Assembly: GCA_029718625.1 (NCBI GenBank)
Contig: JAINUF010000027.1
Location: 976,676-1,040,675, forward strand
Length of the DNA: 64,000 nucleotides
Direction: 5' to 3'
Source: Synaphobranchus kaupii
Taxonomy: Eukaryota > Chordata > Actinopteri > Anguilliformes > Synaphobranchidae
Shown here: one piece after another, positions 1 to 13,315 of the stretch
How the letters are laid out: every line of letters begins with the position of its first letter
Numbering within the stretch: position 1 is the stretch's first letter
Program-made: the position numbers and the translations under genes
The notes under the pieces: model-generated
What the model was told of the DNA's origin: nothing
The model's input: the letters and a program-made list of their open reading frames with translations, nothing else
Databases searched by the model: none

Positions 1-564
1 CATTAATTATAGGTGTGTCTTGCAAGGAATATACTATATGGATCATTTATTTTCAGTGGTTTTGTCATTGCAACCTGGCAACCCTGAGTGCATGTGGGGA
101 ATCTGTCAAAAACATGATCTACCATGATATTCCATTCCATGGTCAACACTGCCATCTAGTGGCAGGAAATGTTAATTCTTTCGTTTAAATACTGTTCATT
201 TTCAACGTCTTCTGCTTTGGAATGTGTAATACATATACACCAATTACAATTACATGAGAAAGGAATCAATTAGTAAATTTCTATCTGTACATTTTTTGCC
301 TTAGGCAAAATTACTATTATGGTGAATTGTATTATCATGCTGAGTTTGATTTTATAAGGATTTGTATTAAACAATATATGAATTTTCCAATTAAATCTAG
401 TCTGTAATAACTTCACATGTCAAATCACTGTGAAACAGCTCGGGCTCTATCTTGACAATCTTAGCACTTGGTCTAAACACATGGCGCAACTGCATTTAGG
501 GTGTGACCAAGTCCACTTTTGCTAGTTAGACAGTGTGTTTTTTGAGCGCGAAGCACAGCGCAAC

Positions 565-572
565 ATGCAAAT
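565..572 (+). promoter_or_regulatory. POU octamer ATGCAAAT (repeated in every monomer)
   Basis: An exact 8/8 octamer, the classic binding site of OCT/POU proteins, lies 168 bp before the CTCF-like site. It is present in each monomer, including the one near 58732, where the adjoining base is changed but the octamer is intact. An 8-bp motif has appreciable chance occurrence in one 591-bp unit, so a function is uncertain. Confidence 0.35.
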
Positions 573-660
573 GGGCTGAACTTAGTCTCTTCATTAATTA
601 TAGGTGTGTCTTGCAAGGAATATACTATATGGATCATTTATTTTCAGTGGTTTTGTCATT

Positions 661-673
661 GCAACCTGGCAAC
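661..673 (+). promoter_or_regulatory. RFX X-box-like block
   Basis: GCAACC-T-GGCAAC matches the RFX X-box scheme GTNRCC-(0-3)-RGYAAC at 11 of 12 constrained or free positions; the second half-site is perfect. It recurs in each monomer, with a substitution in the adjacent base in the monomers starting at 48992 and 56337 (aaccctg to aatcctg). It could equally be a chance direct repeat of CAACC. Confidence 0.2.
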
Positions 674-739
674 CCTGAGTGCATGTGGGGAATCTGTCAA
701 AAACATGATCTACCATGATATTCCATTCCATGGTCAACA

Positions 740-753
740 CTGCCATCTAGTGG
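740..753 (-). promoter_or_regulatory. CTCF-like core motif (repeated in every monomer)
   Basis: The bases CTGCCATCTAGTGG fit all 14 positions of SYGCCMYCTRSTGG, the reverse complement of the vertebrate CTCF core CCASYAGRKGGCRS, so the motif reads on the minus strand. The first copy is at 149-162 and copies follow every 591 bp, giving about 104 in the window, all in the same orientation. Reading through the array I found only two copies with a substitution in the core (11389 and 60102). The match to the consensus is seen directly. Binding is inferred, and the high identity of the whole array means conservation of the site is not by itself evidence of selection. Confidence 0.6.
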
Positions 754-756
754 CAG
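740..756. repeat. Inverted repeat CTGCCA / TGGCAG with 5-nt centre
   Basis: Perfect 6-bp arms flank TCTAG. The dyad coincides with the CTCF-like site, so one strand gives the full consensus and the other a weaker 11/14 match. It is present in each monomer. Confidence 0.8.
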
Positions 757-884
757 GAAATGTTAATTCTTTCGTTTAAATACTGTTCATTTTCAACGTC
801 TTCTGCTTTGAAATGTGTAATACATATACACCAATTACAATTACATGAGAAAGGAATCAATTAGTAAATTTCTATCTGTACATT

Positions 885-901
885 TTTTGCCTTTGGCAAA
901 A
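885..901. repeat. Inverted repeat TTTTGCC / GGCAAAA with 3-nt loop
   Basis: Perfect 7-bp arms enclose either TTT (as here) or TTA (as in 1124-1714). The loop base is one of the main subtype markers of the array, while the arms appear unchanged between monomers. The inner GCCNNNGGC resembles a TFAP2 half-palindrome, which is weak evidence on its own. Confidence 0.75.
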
Positions 902-3900
902 TTACTATTATGGTGAATTGTATTATCATGCTGAGTTTGATTTTATAAGGATTTGTATTAAACAATATATGAATTTTCGAATGAAATCTAGTCTGTAATA
1001 ACTTCACATGTCAAATCACTGTGAAACAGCTCGGGCTCTATCTTGACAATCTTAGCACTTGGTCTAAACACATGGCGCAACTGCATTTAGGGTGTGACCA
1101 AGTCCACTTTTGCTAGTTAGACAGTGTGTTTTTTGAGCGCGAAGCACAGCGCAACATGCAAATGGGCTGAACTTAGTCTCTTCATTAATTATAGGTGTGT
1201 CTTGCAAGGAATATACTATATGGATCATTTATTTTCAGTGGTTTTGTCATTGCAACCTGGCAACCCTGAGTGCATGTGGGGAATCTGTCAAAAACATGAT
1301 CTACCATGATATTCCATTCCATGGTCAACACTGCCATCTAGTGGCAGGAAATGTTAATTCTTTCGTTTAAATACTGTTCATTTTCAACGTCTTCTGCTTT
1401 GGAATGTGTAATACATATACACCAATTACAATTACATGAGAAAGGAATCAATTAGTAAATTTCTATCTGTACATTTTTTGCCTTAGGCAAAATTACTATT
1501 ATGGTGAATTGTATTATCATGCTGAGTTTGATTTTATAAGGATTTGTATTAAACAATATATGAATTTTCGAATTAAATCTAGTCTGTAATAACTTCACAT
1601 GTCAAATCACTGTGAAACAGCTCGGGCTCTATCTTGACAATCTTAGCACTTGGTCTAAACACATGGCGCAACTGCATTTAGGGTGTGACCAAGTCCACTT
1701 TTGCTAGTTAGACAGTGTGTTTTTTGAGCACGAAGCACAGCGCAACATGCAAATGGGCTGAACTTAGTCTCTTCATTAATTATAGGTGTGTCTTGCAAGG
1801 AATATACTATATGGATCATTTATTTTCAGTGGTTTTGTCATTGCAACCTGGCAACCCTGAGTGCATGTGGGGAATCTGTCAAAAACATGATCTACCATGA
1901 TATTCCATTCCATGGTCAACACTGCCATCTAGTGGCAGGAAATGTTAATTCTTTCGTTTAAATACTGTTCATTTTCAACGTCTTCTGCTTTGGAATGTGT
2001 AATACATATACACCAATTACAATTACATGAGAAAGGAATCAATTAGTAAATTTCTATCTGTACATTTTTTGCCTTAGGCAAAATTACTATTATGGTGAAT
2101 TGTATTATCATGCTGAGTTTGATTTTATAAGGATTTGTATTAAACAATATATGAATTTTCGAATGAAATCTAGTCTGTAATAACTTCACATGTCAAATCA
2201 CTGTGAAACAGCTCGGGCTCTATCTTGACAATCTTAGCACTTGGTCTAAACACATGGCGCAACTGCATTTAGGGTGTGACCAAGTCCACTTTTGCTAGTT
2301 AGACAGTGTGTTTTTTGAGCGCGAAGCACAGCGCAACATGCAAATGGGCTGAACTTAGTCTCTTCATTAATTATAGGTGTGTCTTGCAAGGAATATACTA
2401 TATGGATCATTTATTTTCAGTGGTTTTGTCATTGCAACCTGGCAACCCTGAGTGCATGTGGGGAATCTGTCAAAAACATGATCTACCATGATATTCCATT
2501 CCATGGTCAACACTGCCATCTAGTGGCAGGAAATGTTAATTCTTTCGTTTAAATACTGTTCATTTTCAACGTCTTCTGCTTTGGAATGTGTAATACATAT
2601 ACACCAATTACAATTACATGAGAAAGGAATCAATTAGTAAATTTCTATCTGTACATTTTTTGCCTTAGGCAAAATTACTATTATGGTGAATTGTATTATC
2701 ATGCTGAGTTTGATTTTATAAGGATTTGTATTAAACAATATATGAATTTTCGAATTAAATCTAGTCTGTAATAACTTCACATGTCAAATCACTGTGAAAC
2801 AGCTCGGGCTCTATCTTGACAATCTTAGCACTTGGTCTAAACACATGGCGCAACTGCATTTAGGGTGTGACCAAGTCCACTTTTGCTAGTTAGACAGTGT
2901 GTTTTTTGAGCACGAAGCACAGCGCAACATGCAAATGGGCTGAACTTAGTCTCTTCATTAATTATAGGTGTGTCTTGCAAGGAATATACTATATGGATCA
3001 TTTATTTTCAGTGGTTTTGTCATTGCAACCTGGCAACCCTGAGTGCATGTGGGGAATCTGTCAAAAACATGATCTACCATGATATTCCATTCCATGGTCA
3101 ACACTGCCATCTAGTGGCAGGAAATGTTAATTCTTTCGTTTAAATACTGTTCATTTTCAACGTCTTCTGCTTTGGAATGTGTAATACATATACACCAATT
3201 ACAATTACATGAGAAAGGAATCAATTAGTAAATTTCTATCTGTACATTTTTTGCCTTAGGCAAAATTACTATTATGGTGAATTGTATTATCATGCTGAGT
3301 TTGATTTTATAAGGATTTGTATTAAACAATATATGAATTTTCGAATGAAATCTAGTCTGTAATAACTTCACATGTCAAATCACTGTGAAACAGCTCGGGC
3401 TCTATCTTGACAATCTTAGCACTTGGTCTAAACACATGGCGCAACTGCATTTAGGGTGTGACCAAGTCCACTTTTGCTAGTTAGACAGTGTGTTTTTTGA
3501 GCGCGAAGCACAGCGCAACATGCAAATGGGCTGAACTTAGTCTCTTCATTAATTATAGGTGTGTCTTGCAAGGAATATACTATATGGATCATTTATTTTC
3601 AGTGGTTTTGTCATTGCAACCTGGCAACCCTGAGTGCATGTGGGGAATCTGTCAAAAACATGATCTACCATGATATTCCATTCCATGGTCAACACTGCCA
3701 TCTAGTGGCAGGAAATGTTAATTCTTTCGTTTAAATACTGTTCATTTTCAACGTCTTCTGCTTTGGAATGTGTAATACATATACACCAATTACAATTACA
3801 TGAGAAAGGAATCAATTAGTAAATTTCTATCTGTACATTTTTTGCCTTAGGCAAAATTACTATTATGGTGAATTGTATTATCATGCTGAGTTTGATTTTA

Positions 3901-5260
3901 TAAGGATTTGTATTAAACAATATATGAATTTTCGAATGAAATCTAGTCTGTAATAACTTCACATGTCAAATCACTGTGAAACAGCTCGGGCTCTATCTTG
4001 ACAATCTTAGCACTTGGTCTAAACACATGGCGCAACTGCATTTAGGGTGTGACCAAGTCCACTTTTGCTAGTTAGACAGTGTGTTTTTTGAGCGCGAAGC
4101 ACAGCGCAACATGCAAATGGGCTGAACTTAGTCTCTTCATTAATTATAGGTGTGTCTTGCAAGGAATATACTATATGGATCATTTATTTTCAGTGGTTTT
4201 GTCATTGCAACCTGGCAACCCTGAGTGCATGTGGGGAATCTGTCAAAAACATGATCTACCATGATATTCCATTCCATGGTCAACACTGCCATCTAGTGGC
4301 AGGAAATGTTAATTCTTTCGTTTAAATACTGTTCATTTTCAACGTCTTCTGCTTTGGAATGTGTAATACATATACACCAATTACAATTACATGAGAAAGG
4401 AATCAATTAGTAAATTTCTATCTGTACATTTTTTGCCTTAGGCAAAATTACTATAATGGTGAATTGTATTATCATGCTGAGTTTGATTTTATAAGGATTT
4501 GTATTAAACAATATATGAATTTTCCAATTAAATCTAGTCTGTAATAACTTCACATGTCAAATCACTGTGAAACAGCTCGGGCTCTATCTTGACAATCTTA
4601 GCACTTGGTCTAAACACATGGCGCAACTGCATTTAGGGTGTGACCAAGTCCACTTTTGCTAGTTAGACAGTGTGTTTTTTGAGCGCGAAGCACAGCGCAA
4701 CATGCAAATGGGCTGAACTTAGTCTCTTCATTAATTATAGGTGTGTCTTGCAAGGAATATACTATATGGATCATTTATTTTCAGTGGTTTTGTCATTGCA
4801 ACCTGGCAACCCTGAGTGCATGTGGGGAATCTGTCAAAAACATGATCTACCATGATATTCCATTCCATGGTCAACACTGCCATCTAGTGGCAGGAAATGT
4901 TAATTCTTTCGTTTAAATACTGTTCATTTTCAACGTCTTCTGCTTTGAAATGTGTAATACATATACACCAATTACAATTACATGAGAAAGGAATCAATTA
5001 GTAAATTTCTATCTGTACATTTTTTGCCTTTGGCAAAATTACTATTATGGTGAATTGTATTATCATGCTGAGTTTGATTTTATAAGGATTTGTATTAAAC
5101 AATATATGAATTTTCGAATGAAATCTAGTCTGTAATAACTTCACATGTCAAATCACTGTGAAACAGCTCGGGCTCTATCTTGACAATCTTAGCACTTGGT
5201 CTAAACACATGGCGCAACTGCATTTAGGGTGTGACCAAGTCCACTTTTGCTAGTTAGACA

Positions 5261-5850
5261 GTGTGTTTTTTGAGCGCGAAGCACAGCGCAACATGCAAAT
5301 GGGCTGAACTTAGTCTCTTCATTAATTATAGGTGTGTCTTGCAAGGAATATACTATATGGATCATTTATTTTCAGTGGTTTTGTCATTGCAACCTGGCAA
5401 CCCTGAGTGCATGTGGGGAATCTGTCAAAACATGATCTACCATGATATTCCATTCCATGGTCAACACTGCCATCTAGTGGCAGGAAATGTTAATTCTTTC
5501 GTTTAAATACTGTTCATTTTCAACGTCTTCTGCTTTGAAATGTGTAATACATATACACCAATTACAATTACATGAGAAAGGAATCAATTAGTAAATTTCT
5601 ATCTGTACATTTTTTGCCTTTGGCAAAATTACTATTATGGTGAATTGTATTATCATGCTGAGTTTGATTTTATAAGGATTTGTATTAAACAATATATGAA
5701 TTTTCGAATGAAATCTAGTCTGTAATAACTTCACATGTCAAATCACTGTGAAACAGCTCGGGCTCTATCTTGACAATCTTAGCACTTGGTCTAAACACAT
5801 GGCGCAACTGCATTTAGGGTGTGACCAAGTCCACTTTTGCTAGTTAGACA
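5261..5850. repeat. 590-bp monomer variant (A-run deletion)
   Basis: One A is missing from the caaaaacatg run near 5426. The same deletion occurs in the monomers starting at 21809, 28900 and 31854. Those three also share ttaataaat and attatt variants that this one lacks. Confidence 0.95.
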
Positions 5851-8800
5851 GTGTGTTTTTTGAGCGCGAAGCACAGCGCAACATGCAAATGGGCTGAACT
5901 TAGTCTCTTCATTAATTATAGGTGTGTCTTGCAAGGAATATACTATATGGATCATTTATTTTCAGTGGTTTTGTCATTGCAACCTGGCAACCCTGAGTGC
6001 ATGTGGGGAATCTGTCAAAAACATGATCTACCATGATATTCCATTCCATGGTCAACACTGCCATCTAGTGGCAGGAAATGTTAATTCTTTCGTTTAAATA
6101 CTGTTCATTTTCAACGTCTTCTGCTTTGGAATGTGTAATACATATACACCAATTACAATTACATGAGAAAGGAATCAATTAGTAAATTTCTATCTGTACA
6201 TTTTTTGCCTTAGGCAAAATTACTATTATGGTGAATTGTATTATCATGCTGAGTTTGATTTTATAAGGATTTGTATTAAACAATATATGAATTTTCGAAT
6301 TAAATCTAGTCTGTAATAACTTCACATGTCAAATCACTGTGAAACAGCTCGGGCTCTATCTTGACAATCTTAGCACTTGGTCTAAACACATGGCGCAACT
6401 GCATTTAGGGTGTGACCAAGTCCACTTTTGCTAGTTAGACAGTGTGTTTTTTGAGCGCGAAGCACAGCGCAACATGCAAATGGGCTGAACTTAGTCTCTT
6501 CATTAATTATAGGTGTGTCTTGCAAGGAATATACTATATGGATCATTTATTTTCAGTGGTTTTGTCATTGCAACCTGGCAACCCTGAGTGCATGTGGGGA
6601 ATCTGTCAAAAACATGATCTACCATGATATTCCATTCCATGGTCAACACTGCCATCTAGTGGCAGGAAATGTTAATTCTTTCGTTTAAATACTGTTCATT
6701 TTCAACGTCTTCTGCTTTGAAATGTGTAATACATATACACCAATTACAATTACATGAGAAAGGAATCAATTAGTAAATTTCTATCTGTACATTTTTTGCC
6801 TTTGGCAAAATTACTATTATGGTGAATTGTATTATCATGCTGAGTTTGATTTTATAAGGATTTGTATTAAACAATATATGAATTTTCGAATGAAATCTAG
6901 TCTGTAATAACTTCACATGTCAAATCACTGTGAAACAGCTCGGGCTCTATCTTGACAATCTTAGCACTTGGTCTAAACACATGGCGCAACTGCATTTAGG
7001 GTGTGACCAAGTCCACTTTTGCTAGTTAGACAGTGTGTTTTTTGAGCGCGAAGCACAGCGCAACATGCAAATGGGCTGAACTTAGTCTCTTCATTAATTA
7101 TAGGTGTGTCTTGCAAGGAATATACTATATGGATCATTTATTTTCAGTGGTTTTGTCATTGCAACCTGGCAACCCTGAGTGCATGTGGGGAATCTGTCAA
7201 AAACATGATCTACCATGATATTCCATTCCATGGTCAACACTGCCATCTAGTGGCAGGAAATGTTAATTCTTTCGTTTAAATACTGTTCATTTTCAACGTC
7301 TTCTGCTTTGAAATGTGTAATACATATACACCAATTACAATTACATGAGAAAGGAATCAATTAGTAAATTTCTATCTGTACATTTTTTGCCTTTGGCAAA
7401 ATTACTATTATGGTGAATTGTATTATCATGCTGAGTTTGATTTTATAAGGATTTGTATTAAACAATATATGAATTTTCGAATGAAATCTAGTCTGTAATA
7501 ACTTCACATGTCAAATCACTGTGAAACAGCTCGGGCTCTATCTTGACAATCTTAGCACTTGGTCTAAACACATGGCGCAACTGCATTTAGGGTGTGACCA
7601 AGTCCACTTTTGCTAGTTAGACAGTGTGTTTTTTGAGCGCGAAGCACAGCGCAACATGCAAATGGGCTGAACTTAGTCTCTTCATTAATTATAGGTGTGT
7701 CTTGCAAGGAATATACTATATGGATCATTTATTTTCAGTGGTTTTGTCATTGCAACCTGGCAACCCTGAGTGCATGTGGGGAATCTGTCAAAAACATGAT
7801 CTACCATGATATTCCATTCCATGGTCAACACTGCCATCTAGTGGCAGGAAATGTTAATTCTTTCGTTTAAATACTGTTCATTTTCAACGTCTTCTGCTTT
7901 GAAATGTGTAATACATATACACCAATTACAATTACATGAGAAAGGAATCAATTAGTAAATTTCTATCTGTACATTTTTTGCCTTTGGCAAAATTACTATT
8001 ATGGTGAATTGTATTATCATGCTGAGTTTGATTTTATAAGGATTTGTATTAAACAATATATGAATTTTCGAATGAAATCTAGTCTGTAATAACTTCACAT
8101 GTCAAATCACTGTGAAACAGCTCGGGCTCTATCTTGACAATCTTAGCACTTGGTCTAAACACATGGCGCAACTGCATTTAGGGTGTGACCAAGTCCACTT
8201 TTGCTAGTTAGACAGTGTGTTTTTTGAGCGCGAAGCACAGCGCAACATGCAAATGGGCTGAACTTAGTCTCTTCATTAATTATAGGTGTGTCTTGCAAGG
8301 AATATACTATATGGATCATTTATTTTCAGTGGTTTTGTCATTGCAACCTGGCAACCCTGAGTGCATGTGGGGAATCTGTCAAAAACATGATCTACCATGA
8401 TATTCCATTCCATGGTCAACACTGCCATCTAGTGGCAGGAAATGTTAATTCTTTCGTTTAAATACTGTTCATTTTCAACGTCTTCTGCTTTGGAATGTGT
8501 AATACATATACACCAATTACAATTACATGAGAAAGGAATCAATTAGTAAATTTCTATCTGTACATTTTTTGCCTTAGGCAAAATTACTATTATGGTGAAT
8601 TGTATTATCATGCTGAGTTTGATTTTATAAGGATTTGTATTAAACAATATATGAATTTTCGAATTAAATCTAGTCTGTAATAACTTCACATGTCAAATCA
8701 CTGTGAAACAGCTCGGGCTCTATCTTGACAATCTTAGCACTTGGTCTAAACACATGGCGCAACTGCATTTAGGGTGTGACCAAGTCCACTTTTGCTAGTT

Positions 8801-9396
8801 AGACAGTGTGTTTTTTGAGCGCGAAGCACAGCGCAACATGCAAATGGGCTGAACTTAGTCTCTTCATTAATTATAGGTGTGTCTTGCAAGGAATATACTA
8901 TATGGATCATTTATTTTCAGTGGTTTTGTCATTGCAACCTGGCAACCCTGAGTGCATGTGGGGAATCTGTCAAAAACATGATCTACCATGATATTCCATT
9001 CCATGGTCAACACTGCCATCTAGTGGCAGGAAATGTTAATTCTTTCGTTTAAATACTGTTCATTTTCAACGTCTTCTGCTTTGAAATGTGTAATACATAT
9101 ACACCAATTACAATTACATGAGAAAGGAATCAATTAGTAAATTTCTATCTGTACATTTTTTGCCTTTGGCAAAATTACTATTATGGTGAATTGTATTATC
9201 ATGCTGAGTTTGATTTTATAAGGATTTGTATTAAACAATATATGAATTTTCGAATGAAATCTAGTCTGTAATAACTTCACATGTCAAATCACTGTGAAAC
9301 AGCTCGGGCTCTATCTTGACAATCTTAGCACTTGGTCTAAACACATGGCGCAACTGCATTTAGGGTGTGACCAAGTCCACTTTTGCTAGTTAGACA

Positions 9397-9988
9397 GTGT
9401 GTTTTTTTGAGCGCGAAGCACAGCGCAACATGCAAATGGGCTGAACTTAGTCTCTTCATTAATTATAGGTGTGTCTTGCAAGGAATATACTATATGGATC
9501 ATTTATTTTCAGTGGTTTTGTCATTGCAACCTGGCAACCCTGAGTGCATGTGGGGAATCTGTCAAAAACATGATCTACCATGATATTCCATTCCATGGTC
9601 AACACTGCCATCTAGTGGCAGGAAATGTTAATTCTTTCGTTTAAATACTGTTCATTTTCAACGTCTTCTGCTTTGAAATGTGTAATACATATACACCAAT
9701 TACAATTACATGAGAAAGGAATCAATTAGTAAATTTCTATCTGTACATTTTTTGCCTTTGGCAAAATTACTATTATGGTGAATTGTATTATCATGCTGAG
9801 TTTGATTTTATAAGGATTTGTATTAAACAATATATGAATTTTCGAATGAAATCTAGTCTGTAATAACTTCACATGTCAAATCACTGTGAAACAGCTCGGG
9901 CTCTATCTTGACAATCTTAGCACTTGGTCTAAACACATGGCGCAACTGCATTTAGGGTGTGACCAAGTCCACTTTTGCTAGTTAGACA
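9397..9988. repeat. 592-bp monomer variant (T-run insertion)
   Basis: Seven instead of six T residues follow gtgtg near 9401-9408. This is the only monomer in the window with that change. Confidence 0.95.
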
Positions 9989-11377
9989 GTGTGTTTTTTG
10001 AGCGCGAAGCACAGCGCAACATGCAAATGGGCTGAACTTAGTCTCTTCATTAATTATAGGTGTGTCTTGCAAGGAATATACTATATGGATCATTTATTTT
10101 CAGTGGTTTTGTCATTGCAACCTGGCAACCCTGAGTGCATGTGGGGAATCTGTCAAAAACATGATCTACCATGATATTCCATTCCATGGTCAACACTGCC
10201 ATCTAGTGGCAGGAAATGTTAATTCTTTCGTTTAAATACTGTTCATTTTCAACGTCTTCTGCTTTGGAATGTGTAATACATATACACCAATTACAATTAC
10301 ATGAGAAAGGAATCAATTAGTAAATTTCTATCTGTACATTTTTTGCCTTAGGCAAAATTACTATTATGGTGAATTGTATTATCATGCTGAGTTTGATTTT
10401 ATAAGGATTTGTATTAAACAATATATGAATTTTCGAATGAAATCTAGTCTGTAATAACTTCACATGTCAAATCACTGTGAAACAGCTCGGGCTCTATCTT
10501 GACAATCTTAGCACTTGGTCTAAACACATGGCGCAACTGCATTTAGGGTGTGACCAAGTCCACTTTTGCTAGTTAGACAGTGTGTTTTTTGAGCGCGAAG
10601 CACAGCGCAACATGCAAATGGGCTGAACTTAGTCTCTTCATTAATTATAGGTGTGTCTTGCAAGGAATATACTATATGGATCATTTATTTTCAGTGGTTT
10701 TGTCATTGCAACCTGGCAACCCTGAGTGCATGTGGGGAATCTGTCAAAAACATGATCTACCATGATATTCCATTCCATGGTCAACACTGCCATCTAGTGG
10801 CAGGAAATGTTAATTCTTTCGTTTAAATACTGTTCATTTTCAACGTCTTCTGCTTTGGAATGTGTAATACATATACACCAATTACAATTACATGAGAAAG
10901 GAATCAATTAGTAAATTTCTATCTGTACATTTTTTGCCTTAGGCAAAATTACTATTATGGTGAATTGTATTATCATGCTGAGTTTGATTTTATAAGGATT
11001 TGTATTAAACAATATATGAATTTTCCAATTAAATCTAGTCTGTAATAACTTCACATGTCAAATCACTGTGAAACAGCTCGGGCTCTATCTTGACAATCTT
11101 AGCACTTGGTCTAAACACATGGCGCAACTGCATTTAGGGTGTGACCAAGTCCACTTTTGCTAGTTAGACAGTGTGTTTTTTGAGCGCGAAGCACAGCGCA
11201 ACATGCAAATGGGCTGAACTTAGTCTCTTCATTAATTATAGGTGTGTCTTGCAAGGAATATACTATATGGATCATTTATTTTCAGTGGTTTTGTCATTGC
11301 AACCTGGCAACCCTGAGTGCATGTGGGGAATCTGTCAAAAACATGATCTACCATGATATTCCATTCCATGGTCAACA

Positions 11378-11391
11378 CTGCCATCTAGCGG
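11378..11391 (-). promoter_or_regulatory. Variant CTCF-like site (T to C in core)
   Basis: The core reads CTAGCGG instead of CTAGTGG, with the substitution at 11389. It creates a CpG inside the motif, which would make binding methylation-sensitive if the site is used (inference). Confidence 0.55.
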
Positions 11392-13315
11392 CAGGAAATG
11401 TTAATTCTTTCGTTTAAATACTGTTCATTTTCAACGTCTTCTGCTTTGAAATGTGTAATACATATACACCAATTACAATTACATGAGAAAGGAATCAATT
11501 AGTAAATTTCTATCTGTACATTTTTTGCCTTTGGCAAAATTACTATTATGGTGAATTGTATTATCATGCTGAGTTTGATTTTATAAGGATTTGTATTAAA
11601 CAATATATGAATTTTCGAATGAAATCTAGTCTGTAATAACTTCACATGTCAAATCACTGTGAAACAGCTCGGGCTCTATCTTGACAATCTTAGCACTTGG
11701 TCTAAACACATGGCGCAACTGCATTTAGGGTGTGACCAAGTCCACTTTTGCTAGTTAGACAGTGTGTTTTTTGAGCGCGAAGCACAGCGCAACATGCAAA
11801 TGGGCTGAACTTAGTCTCTTCATTAATTATAGGTGTGTCTTGCAAGGAATATACTATATGGATCATTTATTTTCAGTGGTTTTGTCATTGCAACCTGGCA
11901 ACCCTGAGTGCATGTGGGGAATCTGTCAAAAACATGATCTACCATGATATTCCATTCCATGGTCAACACTGCCATCTAGTGGCAGGAAATGTTAATTCTT
12001 TCGTTTAAATACTGTTCATTTTCAACGTCTTCTGCTTTGGAATGTGTAATACATATACACCAATTACAATTACATGAGAAAGGAATCAATTAGTAAATTT
12101 CTATCTGTACATTTTTTGCCTTAGGCAAAATTACTATTATGGTGAATTGTATTATCATGCTGAGTTTGATTTTATAAGGATTTGTATTAAACAATATATG
12201 AATTTTCGAATTAAATCTAGTCTGTAATAACTTCACATGTCAAATCACTGTGAAACAGCTCGGGCTCTATCTTGACAATCTTAGCACTTGGTCTAAACAC
12301 ATGGCGCAACTGCATTTAGGGTGTGACCAAGTCCACTTTTGCTAGTTAGACAGTGTGTTTTTTGAGCGCGAAGCACAGCGCAACATGCAAATGGGCTGAA
12401 CTTAGTCTCTTCATTAATTATAGGTGTGTCTTGCAAGGAATATACTATATGGATCATTTATTTTCAGTGGTTTTGTCATTGCAACCTGGCAACCCTGAGT
12501 GCATGTGGGGAATCTGTCAAAAACATGATCTACCATGATATTCCATTCCATGGTCAACACTGCCATCTAGTGGCAGGAAATGTTAATTCTTTCGTTTAAA
12601 TACTGTTCATTTTCAACGTCTTCTGCTTTGAAATGTGTAATACATATACACCAATTACAATTACATGAGAAAGGAATCAATTAGTAAATTTCTATCTGTA
12701 CATTTTTTGCCTTTGGCAAAATTACTATTATGGTGAATTGTATTATCATGCTGAGTTTGATTTTATAAGGATTTGTATTAAACAATATATGAATTTTCGA
12801 ATGAAATCTAGTCTGTAATAACTTCACATGTCAAATCACTGTGAAACAGCTCGGGCTCTATCTTGACAATCTTAGCACTTGGTCTAAACACATGGCGCAA
12901 CTGCATTTAGGGTGTGACCAAGTCCACTTTTGCTAGTTAGACAGTGTGTTTTTTGAGCGCGAAGCACAGCGCAACATGCAAATGGGCTGAACTTAGTCTC
13001 TTCATTAATTATAGGTGTGTCTTGCAAGGAATATACTATATGGATCATTTATTTTCAGTGGTTTTGTCATTGCAACCTGGCAACCCTGAGTGCATGTGGG
13101 GAATCTGTCAAAAACATGATCTACCATGATATTCCATTCCATGGTCAACACTGCCATCTAGTGGCAGGAAATGTTAATTCTTTCGTTTAAATACTGTTCA
13201 TTTTCAACGTCTTCTGCTTTGAAATGTGTAATACATATACACCAATTACAATTACATGAGAAAGGAATCAATTAGTAAATTTCTATCTGTACATTTTTTG
13301 CCTTTGGCAAAATTA

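Larger units (their letters stand above)
533..1123 (+). repeat. Representative satellite monomer
   Basis: One complete 591-bp unit, with an arbitrary start chosen at the gtgtgtttttt landmark. In order it holds a GCGC-flanked CpG cluster (546-561), a POU octamer (565-572), a GCAACC/GGCAAC block (661-673), a CCATG/CATGG inverted repeat (713-733), a CTCF-like palindrome (740-756), a TTTTGCC/GGCAAAA stem (885-901), a TATAAG box-like sequence (944-949) and a TCACTGTGA dyad (1016-1024). It has only eight CpG sites. 591 equals 3 x 197 bp, a length compatible with three nucleosomes per unit; that is arithmetic, not evidence of phasing. The 61-codon open frame starting with GTG at 533 ends within the unit, has no recognisable protein features and is considered non-coding. 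Confidence 0.95.

Noticed and set aside
533..718. 61-codon open frame repeated in nearly every monomer, with 81-codon variants where a base is deleted
   Set aside because: It starts with GTG, has no recognisable domain, and recurs only because the DNA repeats. Length changes follow single-base indels, and no translation or splice signal supports it.
770..786. CENP-B box-like TTTCGTTTAAATACTGT
   Set aside because: It matches the TTCG half, but the essential CGGG half is not present, so only about 6 of 9 core positions agree.
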